Positions 1 to 10,592 of a stretch of DNA of 64,000 bases are shown here, in pieces. How positions within the stretch are numbered: the first letter of the stretch is position 1; each line of letters begins with the position of its first letter. The notes beneath the pieces are model-generated. The model did no database searches. It was not told the DNA's origin and worked only from the letters and a program-made list of their open reading frames with translations. This DNA comes from Nemophila menziesii (taxonomy: Eukaryota; Streptophyta; Magnoliopsida; Boraginales; Hydrophyllaceae): the NCBI GenBank assembly GCA_029959085.1, contig JARWIR010000005.1, forward strand, positions 37,317,350 through 37,381,349. Direction: 5' to 3'. A program made the position numbers and the translations under genes.

Positions 1-1010
1 ACCCATTAACCATAACCTAAACCCTTAACTGTCAACCATATATTTAACCTCAACCTTAACCTAACCCTGACCTTAAATTTAACCTTAACCTTAGCCTTAA
101 TCTTAACCTTAACCTTAGTTAATCTTAACCTTAACCTTAACCTTGAACCTTACACCTTAAACCTTGAACCTTAAACCTTACACCTTAAACCTTGAACCTT
201 AAACCTTAAACCTTAAGCCCTAATCTTCATCTTCACCTTAACCTTAACCATAAACTAAACATTAACCTTAACCCTCTATTTATTAACCATAACCTTAGCC
301 CTTTAACTATTAACCTTATCTTTAACCTTAAACTAACCTAAACTTAATCTTAACGTTAATATTAAGCTTCATCTTAACCTTAACCTTAAAATTAACCTTA
401 AACCTTAAACCTTGAGCCTTAAACCCTAATCTTCATATTCACCTTAACCCTAACTTTAATCTTAACCCTTAAACCTTAAACCTTAAAACTTACACCTTAA
501 ACCTTAAACCTTGAACCTTGAACCTTGAACCTTAAACCTTAAACCTTAAAACCTAATCTTCATCTTCACCTTAACCTTAACTTTAAACTTAATTCTTAAA
601 CCTTTAACCTTAACCCTTAAACCTTAACCTTTACCTTCACCTTCATCTTAACTTTAACCTTAACCATAACCTTAATCTTGAACCTTAATTCTTAAAACTA
701 AGCTTAACTTAAACCATAAACCTGACCTTAACATTTAACCTTAAGCATTACCTTAAACCTTTACCTTAACTATAAACCTTGACTTTAGCTTTCATATTAA
801 CCTGAACCTTAACTAGATGAAGATTCATCGCACTGATATTCGACCTTAAACCTGGAATCTTATTAAACCTTAAACATTAAATCTTAAACTTAAACTTTAA
901 CCCTAACCTTAACCTTAAAATTAACCTTAACCTTGAACTTGACCTTGACCTTGACCTTAATCTTAACCATCCTTATCCTTATCCTTAACCTTAACCTTCT
1001 CCTTGATGAT
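1..1010. repeat. Degenerate AACCTT (TTAAGG) hexamer array
   Basis: The stretch is dominated by AACCTT/ACCTTAA words, mostly in 6-bp register, with variants such as AACCTTG, AAACCTT and AACCCT. It is interrupted near 811-880 by non-repeat sequence. The C-rich strand reads 5' to 3' inward from the left edge, the orientation a left chromosome end would show, but the unit is not the plant telomere unit CCCTAAA. It could be subtelomeric or interstitial telomere-like DNA, or an unrelated microsatellite. It touches the window edge, so its full length is unknown. Confidence 0.85.
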
Positions 1011-1715
1011 TAAAAAAAGAAAAAATTGTATCCTAACTTTTAACCTTGACTTTCACCCTTTAAACTTATGTTCGATTTCCGTCAACGGAACAAATTTTTT
1101 CTTTAAGTGTCTTCAGACACGGGTTTTACCTAGTATAATATATATGATAATATACCTATAGAAAGGACTTGAAGTGGAATTGATGCGAGCTTGCCACTTG
1201 TTATGTTCTTGTTGGTTTAAAAAGATACATGTCAACATTTTATTAGTTAAGAATCAAATCCCACCTACTTTATGAAAAAATATCTAATGGGTGTAGTTGA
1301 GTAAATGTAATAAATGTGGTGGATAACAATTAATTAAAATTTGTCATGTGTCTTTTCTTATTAGTTTGCTGGTTAATTCGTGCCTCGTGTTGCCACCCTA
1401 TTTGCTTGCTAGTCACATCACTTTAACGAAAACTTACCATATACCGTATTTAAGAAAATTCTCGTGAATATCTCATTTTTAGCTACAATTGGGAGTCAAA
1501 CATCTACTCTCTCTCAGATATTAACTTCCAAAAATATTTTTTCTTCTCTATTTCAAGTAATTTATAAATATTTTAAAATTTTATTTATGTATCTAATTTC
1601 TAATTCATTAAAAGAATATTCAAATTAATTTTAAATTTATTATTCATTATTAATAAAATATTTATAAATAAATAATTTAAAATAATATTATGTAACTTAT
1701 AATTATTCAATAAAG

Positions 1716-1717
<2 letters not shown>
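1011..1717. other. AT-rich intergenic DNA
   Basis: No coding frame, RNA gene or recognisable transposon was seen between the hexamer array and the TA microsatellite. All frames are short and compositionally AT-driven. Confidence 0.6.
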
Positions 1718-1766
<49 letters not shown>

Positions 1767-1770
1767 TATA
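1718..1770. repeat. (TA)n microsatellite
   Basis: An almost pure AT dinucleotide run with one G interruption. It lies about 200 bp upstream of the probable transcription start of the MOCS2A gene. A short open frame through it is an artefact of the repeat. Confidence 0.9.
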
Positions 1771-1932
1771 ATAGAATAAATAATAAACTAAATTTAAAAA
1801 AAATTAAAATTAATGAATTGAAAGTAACATCATTAGCCACCTCAAAAAACTTTCAATCCAAGATTAATAGTGGTCTAGAGATCATGTCTCATTTTATTGA
1901 AAATCAAAATAATTCTAAATCTAAAGTGGCTC

Positions 1933-1946
1933 TTATATATATATAA
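1933..1946 (+). promoter_or_regulatory. TATA-like box, candidate MOCS2A promoter
   Basis: A TATATATATA stretch followed by an A-run lies just before the likely 5'UTR exon of the molybdopterin synthase gene. Spacing to a start near 1960-1975 would suit a plant core promoter. The surroundings are TA-rich, so chance is a real alternative. Confidence 0.3.
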
Positions 1947-1959
1947 AAAAAAAAAAAAC

Positions 1960-2200
1960 TCCCAGTCCATGAGACATGTCAATACATCTGGCTGCTATCC
2001 ACATCCGCTCGCAACCATTTCTTTTTCAATTATTTTTAAAACCTTTGTCTCTCTCAGTTGATTTTATCTTAAGTCAACGCTCAACTACAACGGTCTTTTA
2101 TGATGATTTTGGTGAACAAAATAAAACACAACGTCTCAGTTGCCATCTCCGTCTGAACCTAGATCGGCACTCTTCCCCCTCCTGTGAGATATTTGATCAG
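1960..2200 (+). other. Probable 5'UTR exon of MOCS2A, followed by an intron
   Basis: This block is less AT-rich than its surroundings and ends in a good donor context, GATCAG followed by GTTAGC at 2201. The matching acceptor CTTGTAG ends at 2737, 11 bases before the first ATG of the MOCS2A coding exon, giving an intron of about 537 bp. An 84-codon open frame at 1976-2230 runs across the donor and resembles no known protein, so I read it as untranslated leader. RNA evidence would be needed to fix the true start. Confidence 0.45.
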
Positions 2201-2748
2201 GTTAGCTATATTCGGTTTATTTATAATTAATTCCTTAACTATGTTATTGATAAAGATTATATCTTTGGATTTTAATTCATATCTTTGCTCACTCAAATTA
2301 CTCGTAATCCAAGTGGGATTTGATGATTAATATGAGATGAGGTTATACTCTGTATCCGTTTAATAAGCATTGAATGTGTAATTCTTTTGTGAAATTATGT
2401 GTGGTTTATGCTTATTGTCATTGATTCATAAGTGGGTTTTTTTACTTTCGACAAAGGAAATGATCTATTACTTATCGATTTAGTGGAGAACTTTCTCCAT
2501 GTTCAACAACTGATTTGAGACGGTGGTTAAGATGAGGGACACTAATGTTCAAGATTGGAGCAATTGGGTAATTTTGATGATGGCGTTTGTATTGCGTGTG
2601 TTCATGAAATAAGTTTTAGAGGTAAAAAATTGCAAAAAATAGTGTTTTGCAGCATATGATTGAACAAGATAGAATCTGTATTTATTGTTAATAAGTATTA
2701 ACTTTAAGGAACTGACTGTCAGATTATCTGCTTGTAGGGCATTACTTA

Positions 2749-3060
2749 ATGAATGTCATGGAAGGAGAAAATGCAATTAAGAATGATAAGTTGAAGGCTA
2801 AAGAGAATACTAATATTAAGATACAAATTTTGTTTTTTGCTCGTGCTAGAGACATTACAGGCTTGGCTGATATGTCACTAGAACTTCCATGTGGCAGTAC
2901 AGCAGATTATTGCTTAAATAATATGATTGCGAAATTCCCAGGCTTAAAAGAGATTCGTGAATGTATGGTTCTGGCTCTAAATGAGGAATACACTGTTGAA
3001 TCAACTGTTTTGAAAGATAAAGATGTATTGGCCATAATACCACCTATAAGTGGAGGCTAA
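2749..3060 (+). CDS. MOCS2A: Molybdopterin synthase small (sulfur-carrier) subunit, MOCS2A/CNX7
   Basis: This encodes 103 residues, close to the usual length of plant CNX7. The protein is the ubiquitin-like MoaD family carrier: its C-terminal glycine is thiocarboxylated and, with the large subunit MOCS2B/CNX6, it delivers sulfur to precursor Z (cPMP) to form molybdopterin in the cytosol. Visible hallmarks are the core beginning near residue 25 (IQILFFARARDITG), the NEEY segment near residue 80, the LAIIPPISGG end and the terminal GG that the chemistry needs. Two in-frame ATGs exist, at 2749 and 2758. The second has the better context (GTCATGG), so the true protein may be three residues shorter. 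The coding part is one exon preceded by a likely intron in the 5' leader. This is the only protein gene in the window that looks complete. Confidence 0.93.
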   Translation: MNVMEGENAIKNDKLKAKENTNIKIQILFFARARDITGLADMSLELPCGSTADYCLNNMIAKFPGLKEIRECMVLALNEEYTVESTVLKDKDVLAIIPPISGG

Positions 3061-3786
3061 GGTTACCTTAAAAATGATGTGTAAACTGATTGTGTATATA
3101 AGGTTTACCCCTTATATCGATTTTCATTTTACTGGTTATATATTGATTCAGAAAGAACTTATTATCTTGAATACACCCATTTTGAATGAAATACAGTAAT
3201 TTTACTCTTATTAACAAATGATTTTGATGTCATAGACGTCACTTTTTGCTTCTAGTGATATGCTGCAATGAGTTCATTAGCATCATCGTTATTATACAAC
3301 CGTAACACGCAAGATCTAACACAACCAAAAAAATAAAAACATGATCTCGTGTGTGTGTATATATATATTCTGCCTTTCCTAAAGGGTATAAAATTATCAA
3401 AAATGTGATATATTAAAATAATTCTTTTCAATTTTTTTATATTTCTTTTATTTTATAAAGTTTGTCTATTTATTAAATATATATTTTTTAAAAATTTGTA
3501 TTGTTAAAATATCATGATTTTTTTCCACTACTATCTCTAGGGTTGTGCATCGGGTTTGACAACCCGCATAACCCGACCAACCAGATTACACTGACTCGAA
3601 ATTATACGAGTTAGTTTTTTATTGGGTGGGTTGCAGTTTACATTTTAGAATTTTTTTTTTCGGGTTGTGGATTTTAAAACTTGAAACCCACATATACCCG
3701 ATTTTGCCAGTATTGTGCTAGTCTAGGGTTCTTATTTGCGTTATTTATTCAATTATTTTGTCATACCATAGGCGACACCAAGTTTT
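3061..3786. other. MOCS2A 3' flank and AT-rich intergenic DNA with GGGTTG-rich patch
   Basis: It holds the 3' flank of MOCS2A, a short GT/TA run near 3345-3368, and a patch at 3540-3710 rich in complementary words such as CGGGTTG and CAACCCG. Such patches are common in small non-autonomous plant transposons, but I could not find defined terminal repeats. The last part, just before the primer-binding site, may be the end of a truncated LTR. Confidence 0.5.
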
Positions 3787-3804
3787 TGGCGCCCCTGCCG
3801 GGGA
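3787..3804 (+). other. LTR-retrotransposon primer-binding site (tRNA-Asp type)
   Basis: TGGCGCCCCTGCCGGGGA matches the complement of the 3' end of plant tRNA-Asp at 16 of 18 positions. This is the usual primer for Athila-like Ty3/gypsy elements. Its position just before a gag-like frame fits a + strand element. No matching pair of LTRs was found. Confidence 0.75.
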
Positions 3805-3822
3805 CTTGTGTCTCGTTAGCGT

Positions 3823-4373
3823 GTGGGTTATTTAATTTTAGTAGTAGTAGTTTTTAGTTATTTTTATCTTTATTTTTCAGATTTACGCTTGTTGGTTTGT
3901 TTTAGTCTTTTTCAGGTTTTAGCAGTGTATCCTTGGCCTCCTCTTGCGGAGCCCGAAAGGAGCTTCAGAGCTTATAACAAACGTATCAGAGAAGACAGAG
4001 CCCTAAGAAGAGCTATGACAGAACATCAAGAACCAGTAGATCCACCACTAGTGGATCCACTACTTGGTCCTTTAGGACATATACCACCACCACCGGGAGA
4101 TAACAGAAACAACAACAAAATTGAACAAGACCTCCCAGGCTTGGGAGCACCTTTTCAAGTTCAACCATTAGGTTATCGTCCTCCAGAGATTCAAAATATC
4201 AAGTTCAAGCCCGATCCAGGTATGCTCAGTCAATTCCAGAATTTGAGACTCTATAGTGGTACAGCAATACAAGATCCAGTAAGAGCGATTCAGAAGTTCA
4301 TGCATATTTGTGATGCCTATGTTACTCCGAGCATTACACACGAGCAAATGTGTTGTCACATGTTTTCGTTTAT
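3823..4373 (+). pseudogene. Athila-like gag, N-terminal fragment truncated at the array boundary
   Basis: The open frame begins shortly after the primer-binding site and runs into unrelated sequence at 4374. It shows a charged N-terminal part (FRAYNKRIRED), a proline-rich stretch (DPPLVDPLLGPLG...PPPPG), and a C-terminal part resembling the start of the plant gag domain (AIQKFMHICD...HMFSF). The first 30 or so residues are hydrophobic and probably not native gag, so the real start may be internal. The rest of gag, pol and the 3' LTR are missing. The break coincides exactly with the start of tandem unit 1, so the element was cut by the rearrangement that placed the array here. It is an old, non-mobile fragment. 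Confidence 0.7.
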
Positions 4374-5518
4374 TAGTAGTTTCTAAAGCCTCTCTAATAC
4401 TATTATGGGTGGTTCTATTTCTCTATAACAATAAACTAAGAATAACAATAAAATACACATGTGTTGTTTCACATAACAGAGGGACGGATGTTGCAATTAA
4501 TAAATCATTTAATGAGGTTGAAGAAGTGGAGCAGGAAGTGATGAAGCTGTGTGATTAATATTGGACATGACAGTAACATGATAAACTCTTGGGTGCACGT
4601 ACACTACAAAATAGGGAATTAGGGATGCAAATTTGACCTCCAAGAAAAGCTGTAATAGAGTTTTTGAAAGAGATGCTAAAGAATATTTTCAAAACTAGAG
4701 TAGTTTCAATTCTCTTGCTAGCTTAATATAGATGTTCAAACTTGTTTTTGTAACTTCAAATATAAACTAGCTAACTCAAATGATAGGTTTGATTTTTGAA
4801 CTCCAAGTTCAAGCATTGATTCACTTTGCTACGCATTTCAACTAATATTCTTAGAAATGCAGCGTATATTGATTACAAACAGTTTATTTTTTATGACCCA
4901 ATCTCAATTTTTTATGAATAATTTATACTAGATGAAATGTGTAGTATAAATTATGAAGGGTGGTAGTACTGAAAAAAAAATATCTGCAAAGAATTTAACT
5001 TATTCAACTGAATAGCCCACAACCCTAGATGCGAGGACTCACCTTTCAGTTTCACTAACAAGAACTATAAATGACGACTGATGTGGAGTTTAAGTTTCAA
5101 GCACCCACATTTACACAATCTCAAATTTTTGTAAGTAAAATGCTAGATCATTCTTACCTCTATGTTACAAGCTAAATAATTATTTATTCCGATCATTTGC
5201 CGAAAGAAATAACTACTAGTTAAACTTCAAATTGATCAGCAAACAGATTAATTTTCTGAAACAGAACAATCAACTCATTTACCCAAACCAACAATCAAAT
5301 CCAATACAAACCAATCTTTAAAACAACATTCATAGCACTAAAACAATATTCCATTCCTTCTCCTAACACTATGCTATGTTGCACATTAGTAAATAAAATA
5401 AAGGGTTATTGTAACCTGGACCTAACAAGAATTAAAAATAAAACTTTTCAACTATATGATATAAAATCCACTAATCCTGAAAATTCCTCAATTGACATCT
5501 TACCAAAAATCTTGTTGT
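4374..5518. other. Unit 1 leading segment, non-coding
   Basis: AT-rich 3' flank of the ARO pseudogene. It begins inside the short unidentified - strand exon that is complete at the other unit boundaries. A CACTACAAAA word at 4602, followed by GGGAATTAGGGA, resembles the end of a CACTA-type element but has no partner end. Confidence 0.55.
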
Positions 5519-6895
5519 TTAAAGTTCATATAGTGAGTGTTGAGGCAACACATCACTATGATAAACATTAAGATTACTCAAAGCTTTCGAAATCATCTCA
5601 TCTAATTCTTCATGCTTAGTAATTAATGCCCAATCTATCCCTTGAAAAGCGTTCAATACATTAGCTTGATCAAGCGCTTCATAAATACCCGCATTAATCG
5701 CAATGTAGCAAAGAAGAACCACTCCAATAATATTCGCTCTTTTGTCTCCTCGTACTAAAATTTCCATCAAACTCGAAACCCCATCGAAATCTATAATTGT
5801 TCTAGAATGTTCCACACAAAGATAATTCTCAATCGCCATGAACTTCCCAAGTGAATACGCCGCTTGTATAGACAAAGCTTGATTTGAACTACTCAATGCT
5901 CGACTATTACTCTTATCACCCTCGTTTCTCTTCCCGGAAAAGTTCTTGCCCGAAAACCGATACAACGTATAACTGGAACTTGTATTCTTAGTTCACCGGA
6001 ATCTTTAATTACCCTTAGTAACTGTTCCAGGAGAGCTTTTCTTTTAGGTGAATTATTTTTAAAAGCTACTTGTCTAAGTTCAGCTTCCATTTCAGCTGAA
6101 GATGTGATTTCCATAATTGTGTTTAAGCAATTAAATCGTAAATCTCCTTCTTCTTTCTCGACTAGCGTCCATTTTGGTGATTCTCTTGCTAATTAATATA
6201 TTCCCACGAGCAAGCATTGATAAAGCCTTGGCGCAATTTATCTTCATCTTGAGTTTCACATCATCTTGAGAATCAAACATTAACATATTGAATGATAATA
6301 ATTTAACGAGCGGGTGAATTACATTCTGTCTCTCGAAATCCTGTTGAGCGAGCGGAGAATTCTTGGTCATTTTCGCTAAATGTAGTTGAACCTTCATTGG
6401 CGAATTGTTTAACACTCGGAGAATTATCGTAACTCCAAGTTCATCGATAATTACACGAACTCTCTCCTCATTATTCGTTACATTGTAAAGTGCCATAGCT
6501 ATTTGTGCTTCAGGGGAAGAATTCTCTTTCAACAATTTCAGTAATGGCATAATACTTCCTTCTTCTATTTTAATCGTATTATTTCTATCATTATCTATTG
6601 CTAATGAATTTGCTGCTTCGATTTTATCATTTAATTCGTCAATATATAATGAAGCAATAAATGACCAAACCCATGAAATCATGAGATCATTACTAACAAT
6701 AGGTGGTAAAGAAAGGTTGATACCTACACCACCTCCGCTTCTTCCATCGGATAAATCAAAGATAGTGAGTAGCCATTTCATATCAGCAACTGAGGATTTA
6801 AGCACTTCCATTAGCTTCTTGAAGTCATCACTTGAAACGATGGTGATGCAACGGGTTTGTTTAGTCACTTGCATTTCTTCACTAGAGATAACGCC
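5519..6895 (-). pseudogene. ARO-like armadillo-repeat protein pseudogene, unit 1
   Basis: It reads from high to low coordinates. The frames match plant ARMADILLO REPEAT ONLY proteins, which control polar tip growth through ROP GTPase signalling. Conserved pieces in order are the SLPPIVSND...WVWSFIASL block, armadillo repeats with EEGSIMPLLKLLKENSSPEAQIA and NNEERVRVIIDELGV, the RQNVIHPLVKLLSF block, and the C-terminal repeats with LCVEHSRTIIDFDGVSSL ending in LNVYHS. An acceptor-like TTCAG precedes 6895, where the residues ALSL of the family would begin. The N-terminal exon (about 100 residues) is not visible. Several frameshifts break the frame, near 6175 and at 5890-5970. This copy keeps about 340 bp deleted in units 2-4, so it is the most complete but also the most mutated. 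The family assignment rests on recalled similarity. Confidence 0.82.
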
Positions 6896-9330
6896 CTGAA
6901 TCGAAACAAATTAAAATATAGAAAACTAATAATTGTTAATCATAAACTACCTCAAAATAATCCCTGAATAGTAACTATTTTATCTAAATTATGAAACGTC
7001 CTAATTAAAGAAGTCGAACCTGACTATTTTCATATATATATATATATAAATATATATTTCAATTTAATATAAATAGAATTTTATTTTAAATTATCGTTTC
7101 TTCAATTTTATACTAATAAATAAAAATAGAAGAGAAATTCAAAAAAATCTAGTGATAATGCAAGGGTAGGTTGGAAAAAGTTTACTCATATTTTTATGTA
7201 ATTTTTTTTATTAGAAATCGATTCTAACCTCTTCTTTTAGCAAAATTATAGCCTCCCAAACCTAATTATTAGGCCCAAGTCTAATGATTAGCTCACATTA
7301 GACTTTTTATACTCCTTGAACTTGAACTAGAAAATACTCCAAATACCCTTAACTTTTTAGCCCTCTTTGAAATTCATTTTTTTCAAGTGAATAATAAAAA
7401 AAAAAACTCTAAACAGCTTACATCTTACAAAATCGGAAGAAGCAATTAATTTTATTTAAGTAAATAAAAAATTATAGACAAAGATATTCAAATAATTTAA
7501 AAAATTGAACCTGGTTGAAATGACATGATAAACGATCTATGATCAAAAAAATATTTGATGACAAAGTTGAGATTTCCTTTGAAAAGGAGAGCATCATATG
7601 AGATATAATTTAAACAATTATCAAATAAAATGATTTTGATGATGGTTTTGTGTAATGTGTATGTAATAGGTTGATGGGATCAAAACGGAAGGGCGAGGTT
7701 AGGATTGAATAATATGTATGAAAGATGATATGATTTATGAACAAGATTAGTTGGTTGCGGCTGACTTTAGGGTTTGTGAAAATAGAAGACAATGTGATTT
7801 ATAAGAACTTTTTATACATTTGGGCTCAGATTCATTTTGAATCCAATAAGACCTCTTGTCGTTGCAGAGTATTTATCTTTTTACATATATTTTTTTGTTT
7901 GGACAAAAGGAGTATTTTTGTTATTGTATATAGTCTATTTACATTGATACTTCAACTTATTTGAAATATATTTTATATTAAGGGATTTTTTTAATTCTTT
8001 ATACTTTAACAAAAATATTGAATTTATCAATATTCTTAATATATTTATTATCTATAATAAAGTAATAATTAATGAAAAATATGAATTCAGAATTTTAGTA
8101 AAGTACAATATGATCAAATGGTTTAGTATTTTAATTTTATATACCGATGGTTAATTAGAGAGATGAATATGAGTAGTTACAGATATTCCAAATGATGTCA
8201 TAAATTATTCTAGTTATATAATACATATATATATTAAAAGTTAAATATTGATGATTTATAATTTGTTTTATGACATCAATTGCTATATTGCATTCTTCAT
8301 AAGGATTATCAATATTTATAATACATATATGTTTACAATTTTAATTTTAGATTGTTGATGGAGTAAAAATATCACCTATCAAACGATAGTCTTTTGAGAT
8401 CTTCAAAACCTTTTCGAGATAGTATTGTTTTGCACAAGTAGTACATTCGTATGACCACTACGAAAGAAGTTCTAATGACACTATGATACTCAAGTTCATG
8501 GTGAATTTGTAATTATAAGGGATCTCAAGCAAGGGAAATTATATAGACGGTGAACTAGTTCGTGATATATGTATAACTTCAAGGTGGAACCATATGTTAA
8601 CTTAATCTATAGGGTTTGCCAATTACATATATCAATATATAGTGGTCCATCGGATTGTTGATTGTCAAGATAGGGATAAAATGGTATATTGCGCACCATT
8701 TTTTGCAATGTAGCGGAAGAACGTTACTATACCAATCTTTGGTAGTAGATACACGATTGTTGCAACATGTATACTAATAAAAATTCATAGGCTAATTCTT
8801 ATAGATATAAAGAGACTAATTATATAGACTAACATGTGAGGACCTGCTGCTCATGTGATACTTTAGTCTTTGTGAAGTTTTCAGGTGCTTTAGAAGTACA
8901 CTTAAAGTCGTTCAGTTTCATATCTATTGGTTATTTTGAAGACCAATGACCTATCATCTGTTTTTTTGTTGTTGTGATGTATTCAAGGGAAAATTTCCAA
9001 TCAAATATGTATCCATTATCTTCAAAACTCATATTTCAAATGAAGTATTTAATACAAAGGTGTTGTGTCTATAATCATGTTCAATATTATACAATGTGGA
9101 AGCCCTCATGTCAGTTTCTCCTCCACAAGAATGAATTTATTAAGTGGGCTCACCGATCTTGTCCAAAATAACGTATTCTCCAAATTAACATATACATTAA
9201 CTTAAGAAAGAATCCTTTCAACGACTATACCAAAAATTTATATCAAATAAAACCTAGAAGTTTAAATTGATTAAATGACTTCATTTTATGTGTGACACGC
9301 TTCGATAGGTAAAGTTACTATTCTGTTTTT
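6896..9330. other. Unit 1 AT-rich segment between ARO relic and LINE
   Basis: No supported gene was seen. A probable intron of the ARO gene lies at its left end. The stretch 8350-8760 (GATGGAGTAAAAATATCACC onward) has the look of retrotransposon LTR or leader sequence, but no paired copy in direct orientation was found. About 330 bp present in units 2-4 is missing here near 7890. Confidence 0.5.
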
Positions 9331-9342
9331 ACTAATGTGTCT

Positions 9343-10580
9343 TTTTTTTTTTGCTAAACAAGCAAAGACATTTATTAAAACTTCACAATCATGTATCTTT
9401 ACAACTTTAAAAACAGTTAAAACGAAACTAAATAGACAGGATTACATCAAAACAAAAACTATCTACTCTAACTTTTAAAAACTTTATCTAGTTTCCAACC
9501 CTTTACTATCTCTTCACTGCATTTTTTGCCTTGAACCTCTGACAACTGCTAGACTTCATATAGAGAAAGCTTTGGATATTGGATAACACCTCCTCTTCAG
9601 TTTTCTCTTATCCTCTATGCACTATTGTGTTTCTGTTACTCCATACAGTGTAAACATAGACTGTAAACCATCCACCATATATAAAATTTAAAAACCTATC
9701 ATGTGCATTATTAAGAATAAAATCAAGCATCTCATCGCAAGTATTACAATCGGGCCATCTTGAACCACTCATTTCTACACATTGTATTAGAATCCTCCTA
9801 AAAAAAAAACAACCCATAAATAGGTGTTCCCTATCCTCCACTGCATTGTTACACATCACACAATTACTATCAATACTTATACCCCACTCGCTCATCCTAC
9901 TTCTTGTGGGTAATCTATCCAGGAAGACCAACCATGTAATGAAACTATACTTAGGTATATTAGTTTTATACCACACAAATCTAGTCCATTCCAAAATCAT
10001 GCCACGACCCTAATCTCATGCACTATGTTTTTAAAAGAGAACTTATTTTTGCAACTAGCTGACCATCTGATTCTATCCATACCTTCACTAGGCCTAGGTA
10101 TCAAATCAGCTAATCCACTGAGATCACTAGGGAAGTGCCACCTACCTTTAGTGTAATAGCTTTCAACTGTCTTATTTGCCCATAGAGTATCAAAAACCAC
10201 CTCCATGTTCAGTACTTCTCTGACATTTCTGCACCTAATACACCTATACCAATACAAGAAAGTTCTTGATCAATTTTTTACCTGATGATTAATAAAATTA
10301 TAGGCCACATCCCTAAGGTTTAGTAATTTCTTCCAAATCCATGCACTATCCTGCTTAATATTCATTACCCATACACAACATTCTTTTATTATATTATTAT
10401 GAGCCCAAATCCGAAGTAAATTTCCATATCTATTATAAATTCTCCAAAACAAACTGAGCATACATACCTTGTTTAAAGTCTCTATATTAGGCACATTAAG
10501 ACCCCCTTCAGCATTTGGTGTACACACTCTTTCCCAATTCACCTTTGCTCCCCTAGCTCCCTCTACATTTCCTTTCCTCT
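9343..10580 (-). mobile_element. 5'-truncated LINE (non-LTR retrotransposon), unit 1
   Basis: The element is 1.24 kb, with a poly(T) run at 9342-9352 on + (the poly(A) tail on -). It is flanked by perfect 12-bp target duplications ACTAATGTGTCT at 9331-9342 and 10581-10592. On the - strand it encodes the end of a plant LINE reverse transcriptase ORF. First comes the region with NWERVCTPNAEGGLNVPN and WRIYNRYGNLL (10542-10270), then a linker (10257-9997), then the zf-RVT domain (10000-9608) with the zinc-binding pattern C-x2-C-x8-H-x4-C (CVMCNNAVEDREHLFMGC) after DRLPTRSRM. The frame is broken twice. The 5' part of the element (endonuclease and catalytic RT) is absent, as is usual after incomplete target-primed reverse transcription. 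Confidence 0.9.
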
Positions 10581-10592
10581 ACTAATGTGTCT

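Noticed and set aside
1..1010. Canonical telomere
   Set aside because: The unit is AACCTT-like, heavily degenerate and not CCCTAAA, so I describe it only as telomere-like.
1746..1946. 66-codon frame starting MYIYIYIY
   Set aside because: It starts inside the TA microsatellite and ends in a TATA/poly(A) run. No family resemblance.
4310..4558. 82-codon + strand frame across the array junction
   Set aside because: It fuses retrotransposon sequence with unit DNA; the other units do not keep it as a frame from any shared start.
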